Shown: piece by piece, positions 16,210 through 20,042 of the stretch | Layout of the letters: every line of letters begins with the position of its first letter | Numbering within the stretch: the stretch's first letter is position 1 | NCBI GenBank assembly: GCA_020053615.1 | Contig: JAGVMW010000165.1 | Coordinates: 1-20,042, forward strand | Reading direction: 5' to 3' | DNA: 20,042 nucleotides | DNA from: an archaeon | Lineage (GTDB): Archaea; Nanobdellota; Nanobdellia; Woesearchaeales; GW2011-AR9 | Program-made: the position numbers and the translations under genes | Notes under the pieces: model-generated | Databases searched by the model: none | Told to the model about the DNA's origin: nothing | What the model saw: only the letters and a program-made list of their open reading frames with translations

Positions 16210-17310
16210 TTATTTTCCTTTAGCTACCTTTTTTAACTCTTCCATAGCTTCATTGCGCTTAGAAATAGGCTTAACATAAACCGACGAATCCTTTAGAGAG
16301 TTTGGTGATGATTTAACATTGAGCTCATTTAAACGCTCCAACGCTTTCTTTTCTTCTTTTGGTTTAGAAACTGGATGTTCGTGGCGCTTACTTTTGTGGG
16401 CTAACTTTTTTAACTTAGAGAAAACGGTTTCTGGTTTTGGTTCTGCCATCAAACCAGCTTCTCTAAGAAATTCTTCCCGATGTTTAGTCTTTACTTTATG
16501 TTGATATTTATCCGTAAGCGGCTTTAATCTTTCTTTGATTAAATATTTCCATAGCGTCTTGGAGAAATTGTCGTCATCTTCAGTTTTTTGGGAGGGCATA
16601 ATGTTTTCTAACTCTTCTTCTGATTTCGGAGAAAATTTACTTATATTGAAAGAGATGAGCTTACGATAATAAAATATTACGCCGCCTACGATGACCACTA
16701 ACAAGAATACTAAAAACCAGCCCAACCCAGAAGAGCCGGTTTCAGTTTTACCAGTTCCATTCGTAAGATTGGTTTTGGAAATATTTTTTGTACTTGGTTC
16801 CATTGGGATGTTTTCCTTGTTGGGTAAAACGGTTGTGTCTGCACATGAATTAGCACATTCTTCTTCTGTAGCAATTCCAAAATTAAATTGAACTGCGTTT
16901 TTATTCTTGGCTTCTATCTCACACAGCCATTTGCTGGGTTTGTAATCACAAAATTTTTCTTCAGAATAAGAAAACTTGCAGCATCCGGAAGAGCACCATT
17001 CTGCTTGAGCTTCTTCGGGGATTACTCCTGCGGTACATTCTTCAACGAAAGTTTCGCTGCAGGAGCTTTTACACAGAACTTTCTGGCAGGAAGGAAAAGT
17101 AGAAACGTCGTCGCAAGTTCCGGAAGCGAAAGCGCTTTCCATGCTGCAATCGTCATACAACGAGCATTCATCTTGAGCTTCTTCGATAGGGGTGGTCTTA
17201 CAGTACAAAGGACTATCACCATAGGTGAAGCAGCCGTCTTCGGCTAAAGCAATTGGAATTAGAAATATTACTGCGAAAAATACAGATATAAATATTGTTG
17301 AGTGTTTCAT
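16210..17310 (-). CDS. Cys-rich type I membrane protein, paralogous to the ends of the giant protein
   Basis: The 366-aa protein has a classical signal peptide (1-23, ending ALA). A Cys-rich ectodomain (about 26-165) contains GCFTYGDSPLYC and CSSGCCKF, matching GCYTYSKASEDLYC and CNPGCCKF in the giant protein in the same order. A Thr/Asn/Ser linker leads to a membrane helix (about 192-215). The cytoplasmic part (about 150 residues) is highly basic with helices. Two of its short segments, VFSKLKKLAHKSK (296-308) and AMEELKKVAKGK at the C-terminus, resemble tail segments of the giant protein. The ATG directly follows the upstream stop, and GGTGA lies in the last codons of the 840-aa gene. It is probably a small companion anchor. 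Confidence 0.85.
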   Translation of the reverse strand: MKHSTIFISVFFAVIFLIPIALAEDGCFTYGDSPLYCKTTPIEEAQDECSLYDDCSMESAFASGTCDDVSTFPSCQKVLCKSSCSETFVEECTAGVIPEEAQAEWCSSGCCKFSYSEEKFCDYKPSKWLCEIEAKNKNAVQFNFGIATEEECANSCADTTVLPNKENIPMEPSTKNISKTNLTNGTGKTETGSSGLGWFLVFLLVVIVGGVIFYYRKLISFNISKFSPKSEEELENIMPSQKTEDDDNFSKTLWKYLIKERLKPLTDKYQHKVKTKHREEFLREAGLMAEPKPETVFSKLKKLAHKSKRHEHPVSKPKEEKKALERLNELNVKSSPNSLKDSSVYVKPISKRNEAMEELKKVAKGK

Positions 17311-19833
17311 TTAATCACCAATACAGCCGGTATGTTTGCATGTCCCAAAAGTTCCGTCAAAATCGCCATCACAACTCTGGTCTTCATTCGTATCGGTGCA
17401 TTTACCGCAAGTATAACCTAAATCAACATCGGTTATCCAATTGTTGTTTTTTGCAAGGACGTTCATGTTAGTTATACCTGGACTAATAACCTTTGAGAGA
17501 GATTTAATTATCATTTCAGGTGATTTACATAATTCATTACATCCCATTTTTCCATGACACCAACTGTCTGTTTTCCCATCGTTATTTGAATCCACATAAC
17601 CCCACGCTAGTTGCCCTTGGCACTTAGTCTCGATTTTTTTACAATTGGGGTACTCAGCGAGATTATTATGTCCACATCTCAATTCACCATCCCACAATTT
17701 CCACACTTTGTTTCCTTCGCAAGTATTGCCCCTTTTTCCATCGCATAAACGAGTTTCACTTTCCAAGACGTAACCACCATAATTCTGGTCCACCGCTTTG
17801 TATTCTGTAATTCCCCCATAACATCCCGGCAGCGGGTTTACAAAGCAAGGCAGATCTGTTTCATCGGCTAATCTCCATAACCCTGGCTTATCAGGTTGTC
17901 CAACACAGCAAGAATGGGTAGCTTTCAAAGGGTTAGGCGTCCCGGGGGTAGATGGGGTCTCGTTTATATCGCTAAAGTTAGTACTTCCATCAGCATTTAA
18001 ACCAAATTTATATTTGTGATAATTCCCGGTCGGATTATATGCAAACGGCCGTTCTGGATTCTTATGGGGAATACAAGGAACAACATACACTGAAATCTCT
18101 ATCGACTTAGAAGCGTTCATGTTGCTGCAATAGTCCATGGAATAATATAAGTTAAGTGCTCCGTTTGTTTTGGCTGAACCAAAAGTATCGTCAGGGAAAA
18201 GACCTACAATTTCATTTGCAGTACCATAAGAAGCTGCTTTACACTTTTTACCGGTTTGGAGCGGGAAGCTGTAACAACCATCAGAGCTGATGGGAATTTC
18301 TACCAACGGAATTTCATATCCCCAATTTACACTTCCATCGTCGCTGGAATAATTCAAAGTTATCTGCGGGGGAGGAGGATTTGGAACTAACGAATCTTTC
18401 GGAAGAGTTATGTTAATGAAAACGGGATCCTCGGGAGATACAATTGCTGTTCCGCCAACCATTCCTTCAATATCGGCATACGGAGATGATACGGTTACAT
18501 TTACCGTAAGCGGCCTATCCACCAGCACTCTTACCGTCTGCCAATCGCTTAAATTGTGCTCGTCGGTAGAATTAGCAGTTAAGTTGTAAATAAAAGATCC
18601 AATAAATTTGTCTTTTGGGATGTATAGTGTTTGGTTGGAGATTGGAATTAGAAGAATGTTGGGCGATGGTGAAATTGGGACACCTGAGCCAGAACCAAAA
18701 GTTGGGCCCACTGATACGGTAAGCCAATTACTTGGCACCATAAAACTATAATTAATCTTATCTTCATCAGCGTCTATGGCATTCAAAGTGATGTTTATTT
18801 CTCCGTTAGAATCATTCTCCCCTGCGATTACCAAATAATCGTACCCATATTTAGGACAGCCGTTCCTTTCTACATAATCCAATGCCGGAGGCCGATTCTG
18901 CCGAGCAATAGTGAACGAATAATTAATAGGTTTGTTTATAATGGTAAATAAAGCAGGAGTAAATTTAAAGAAATTGTCTCCATTGGATGTTTCTTTTTTT
19001 TCCATCTTAATGGATAGTGAATTATAATTGGCAGAGAAGCTTTCTAAATTAGATTGGGTATAATTAAAATCAAGCATTTTCCAATCCCGAAAGAGTGGAT
19101 CGCCTACTGCTGCATCTAGTAAATCGTTAAACCTCGACGGATAAAAGAAATCAAATTGAGTAAGTTGGGAAATTTCTTCTTTGCCAATTTTAAGCTTTAA
19201 AGGGAAATAAACTTTAACGTTAATGCCTTCTTGGATAATATCAACAGTTAACTCTAATTTCTTGGTAACTAATTCGGCATTCTGAGAGATATTAGATTTG
19301 GTAAAATTTTCCACACACCACAACGTGCGATTAATTAAGTATCGCTGTAGGTCTTCTTCTAAGGTGCTTTCTTTCAATTCCAAATTACCAAAACCAACTT
19401 TAATATCGGGGCGCTTATACTGGCAGAATTCAGTAGAGTTAGTATCATTATTACAAGGATAGGCATTCTGAAATGAAGGATATTCCTCTCGGCTGATTCC
19501 AAATAATACTCTCTCTTCGTCATAGCTTGCTCCAGTTTTTCCTTCCTCAAAATGCTTCACTCCTCCGGACTGGTCATCCCAAATCCTGCCTTGTTTTCCC
19601 AGCAAAATTAAACCGTATTCTAATTCGTCTTCCAAACAATCCTGAACATAAATACGCATGGCTTCCTTTTGAAACAAATTAGAAGTAAACTTAGTCTGTT
19701 CAGTTTTTAGTTGTTCCTGCTTGACGGAGCCGGTTAAGTACATTATAAAGATGAAGCCAAACAACAGCAATATCCCTAGAATTATGAATATAGTTATCTG
19801 TCCTGATTTACTGAACGACCTCTTTTTTGACAT
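17311..19833 (-). CDS. 840-aa pilin-like surface protein (KSGQITIF) with cadherin-like and Cys-rich domains
   Basis: The N-terminus FSKSGQITIFIILGILLLFGF fits an archaeal class III signal (S-G|Q) with one helix at about 12-34. A mixed domain follows (35-310) with many N-X-S/T sequons. A cadherin/Ig-like segment (about 314-454) contains NAIDADEDKINYSF and TDEHNLSDWQTVRVLV. A further beta domain and a Cys-rich C-terminal region (about 634-840) complete it. The last region has calcium-type loops DSNNDGKTDSW (about 745-755) and DTNEDQSCDGDFDG (about 813-826). No C-terminal anchor is present, so the N-terminal helix is its only membrane attachment. It is the first gene of the train, with a TATA box 20-25 bases before its ATG. 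It is likely a large exposed head or adhesin; the ligand is unknown. Confidence 0.85.
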   Translation of the reverse strand: MSKKRSFSKSGQITIFIILGILLLFGFIFIMYLTGSVKQEQLKTEQTKFTSNLFQKEAMRIYVQDCLEDELEYGLILLGKQGRIWDDQSGGVKHFEEGKTGASYDEERVLFGISREEYPSFQNAYPCNNDTNSTEFCQYKRPDIKVGFGNLELKESTLEEDLQRYLINRTLWCVENFTKSNISQNAELVTKKLELTVDIIQEGINVKVYFPLKLKIGKEEISQLTQFDFFYPSRFNDLLDAAVGDPLFRDWKMLDFNYTQSNLESFSANYNSLSIKMEKKETSNGDNFFKFTPALFTIINKPINYSFTIARQNRPPALDYVERNGCPKYGYDYLVIAGENDSNGEINITLNAIDADEDKINYSFMVPSNWLTVSVGPTFGSGSGVPISPSPNILLIPISNQTLYIPKDKFIGSFIYNLTANSTDEHNLSDWQTVRVLVDRPLTVNVTVSSPYADIEGMVGGTAIVSPEDPVFINITLPKDSLVPNPPPPQITLNYSSDDGSVNWGYEIPLVEIPISSDGCYSFPLQTGKKCKAASYGTANEIVGLFPDDTFGSAKTNGALNLYYSMDYCSNMNASKSIEISVYVVPCIPHKNPERPFAYNPTGNYHKYKFGLNADGSTNFSDINETPSTPGTPNPLKATHSCCVGQPDKPGLWRLADETDLPCFVNPLPGCYGGITEYKAVDQNYGGYVLESETRLCDGKRGNTCEGNKVWKLWDGELRCGHNNLAEYPNCKKIETKCQGQLAWGYVDSNNDGKTDSWCHGKMGCNELCKSPEMIIKSLSKVISPGITNMNVLAKNNNWITDVDLGYTCGKCTDTNEDQSCDGDFDGTFGTCKHTGCIGD

Positions 19834-19850
19834 TAGTATTATTTTCCGAA

Positions 19851-19858
19851 TTTTATAA
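19851..19858 (-). promoter_or_regulatory. TATA box for the 840-aa gene, consistent with a leaderless mRNA
   Basis: The minus strand reads TTATAAAA with its centre about 22 bases before ATG 19833, so an archaeal start site would coincide with or sit next to the start codon. No ribosome binding site is visible before the ATG, which fits a leaderless message. The box partly overlaps one arm of the 11-bp inverted repeat at 19854-19899. This makes it the probable main promoter of the minus-strand train. Confidence 0.65.
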
Positions 19859-19899
19859 CAACCGACATTAATTTTTAGACATAACTAGCGGTTGTTATA
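19854..19899. repeat. Inverted repeat overlapping the promoter (candidate operator)
   Basis: TATAACAACCG at 19854-19864 is perfectly complementary to CGGTTGTTATA at 19889-19899, with 24 bases between. The left arm overlaps the TATA box of the 840-aa gene, so a protein bound to this dyad would be placed to affect initiation. A cruciform or RNA hairpin are alternatives. The regulatory role is inferred. Confidence 0.65.
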
Positions 19900-19901
19900 T
19901 A

Positions 19902-19942
19902 CGAAGGACATAATGTTTTTGTATAATTATTTATGTCCTTCG
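19902..19942. repeat. 12-bp inverted repeat next to the terminal repeat
   Basis: CGAAGGACATAA at 19902-19913 pairs perfectly with TTATGTCCTTCG at 19931-19942 across a 17-base AT-rich spacer. It begins two bases after the promoter dyad and ends seven bases before the terminal inverted repeat. It could act as a hairpin terminator for reading from the right end or as a second protein-binding dyad. The whole of 19834-19949 carries these two dyads and the promoter but no complete gene. Confidence 0.65.
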
Positions 19943-19981
19943 GTTTACTGGCACAGTCCGTTTTGTGAGTGATAGCACCAT
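19931..19981 (-). pseudogene. Truncated copy of the protease gene start
   Basis: Within the right repeat the minus strand encodes MVLSLTKRTVP, identical to the start of the protease at 61-459. It then diverges at the repeat boundary into VNRRT and a stop, for a total of 16 codons. The active-site DTGAS region is absent. It retains the same hairpin and ribosome binding site, so a short peptide could still be made, but it is best read as a remnant created by the repeat. Confidence 0.7.
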
Positions 19982-20041
19982 ATCCACCTGAAAACAAGGA
20001 CGGCTTTGCCGTCCTGTTTTCATTTAATGAGATGCAACTAT
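19950..20041. repeat. Right copy of the perfect 92-bp inverted repeat
   Basis: This is the exact reverse complement of bases 1-92. One further base (20042) lies outside the match because the left copy starts at base 1 of the window, so the repeat may extend beyond both ends. It includes the mirrored hairpin (19989-20022) and the start of the protease reading frame on the minus strand. Confidence 0.95.
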
Positions 20042-20042
20042 C

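Noticed and set aside
460..19833. A conventional type IV pilus or archaellum operon
   Set aside because: No FlaI/PilB-type ATPase, FlaJ/TadC platform or prepilin peptidase is encoded in the window; only pilin-like and surface proteins are seen.
1..20042. A complete Borg-like or viral linear element
   Set aside because: Inverted ends and one-strand coding fit superficially, but no replication, packaging or recombination gene is present and the window may simply be a contig bounded by a repeat.
1..20042. CRISPR arrays, tRNA or rRNA genes
   Set aside because: No regularly spaced direct repeats, cloverleaf-like sequences or rRNA blocks were seen while reading the window.

Overview
The window looks archaeal, most likely from a DPANN lineage of the Woesearchaeota/Pacearchaeota type. 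Supporting signs are AT-rich DNA, TATA boxes placed for near-leaderless transcripts, GGTGA-type ribosome binding sites, dense ATGA start/stop overlaps, class III (type IV pilin-like) signal motifs of the K-K-A/G form, and N-X-S/T-rich Cys-rich surface proteins. No rRNA, tRNA, replication, transposase or CRISPR feature is visible, so the lineage is inferred from protein character only.

Layout: one long minus-strand gene train runs from 19833 down to 460 (19 genes). Reading in the direction of transcription it begins with an 840-aa pilin-like surface protein behind a TATA box, then a 366-aa Cys-rich type I membrane protein, a 2137-aa giant surface protein with its own promoter, and a run of sixteen mostly small membrane proteins. 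Seventeen of the nineteen proteins share the same plan: a short basic N-terminus ending in KKA, KKG or a variant, one hydrophobic helix, then an outward-facing domain. The other two have ordinary signal peptides plus a C-terminal membrane anchor and a basic cytoplasmic tail. Two of the small genes (43 and 46 aa, at 5746-5877 and 5609-5749) are short enough to be missed by length cut-offs. Internal promoters are visible before the giant protein and at about 6610.

Interpretation: the block looks like a multi-pilin-like cell-surface assembly. Recurrent Asp/Asn-rich calcium-type loops occur in several members, and two anchor proteins share a Cys-rich ectodomain and related tails. No assembly ATPase, TadC-like platform or prepilin peptidase lies in the window, so filament formation is unproven.

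The left edge carries a single plus-strand gene, a small retropepsin-like aspartic protease (61-459) whose stop codon directly abuts the stop of the last minus-strand gene. The two ends of the window are a perfect 92-bp inverted repeat (1-92 and 19950-20041). It contains a strong hairpin, the protease ribosome binding site and its first codons, so the right end carries a truncated copy of the protease start. This may be a real terminal/inverted repeat or the point where an assembly stopped at a genomic repeat. Intergenic structure is concentrated in two places: nested inverted repeats around the 19.85-19.94 kb promoter, and a 131-bp multi-stem palindrome between the 366-aa and 2137-aa genes.
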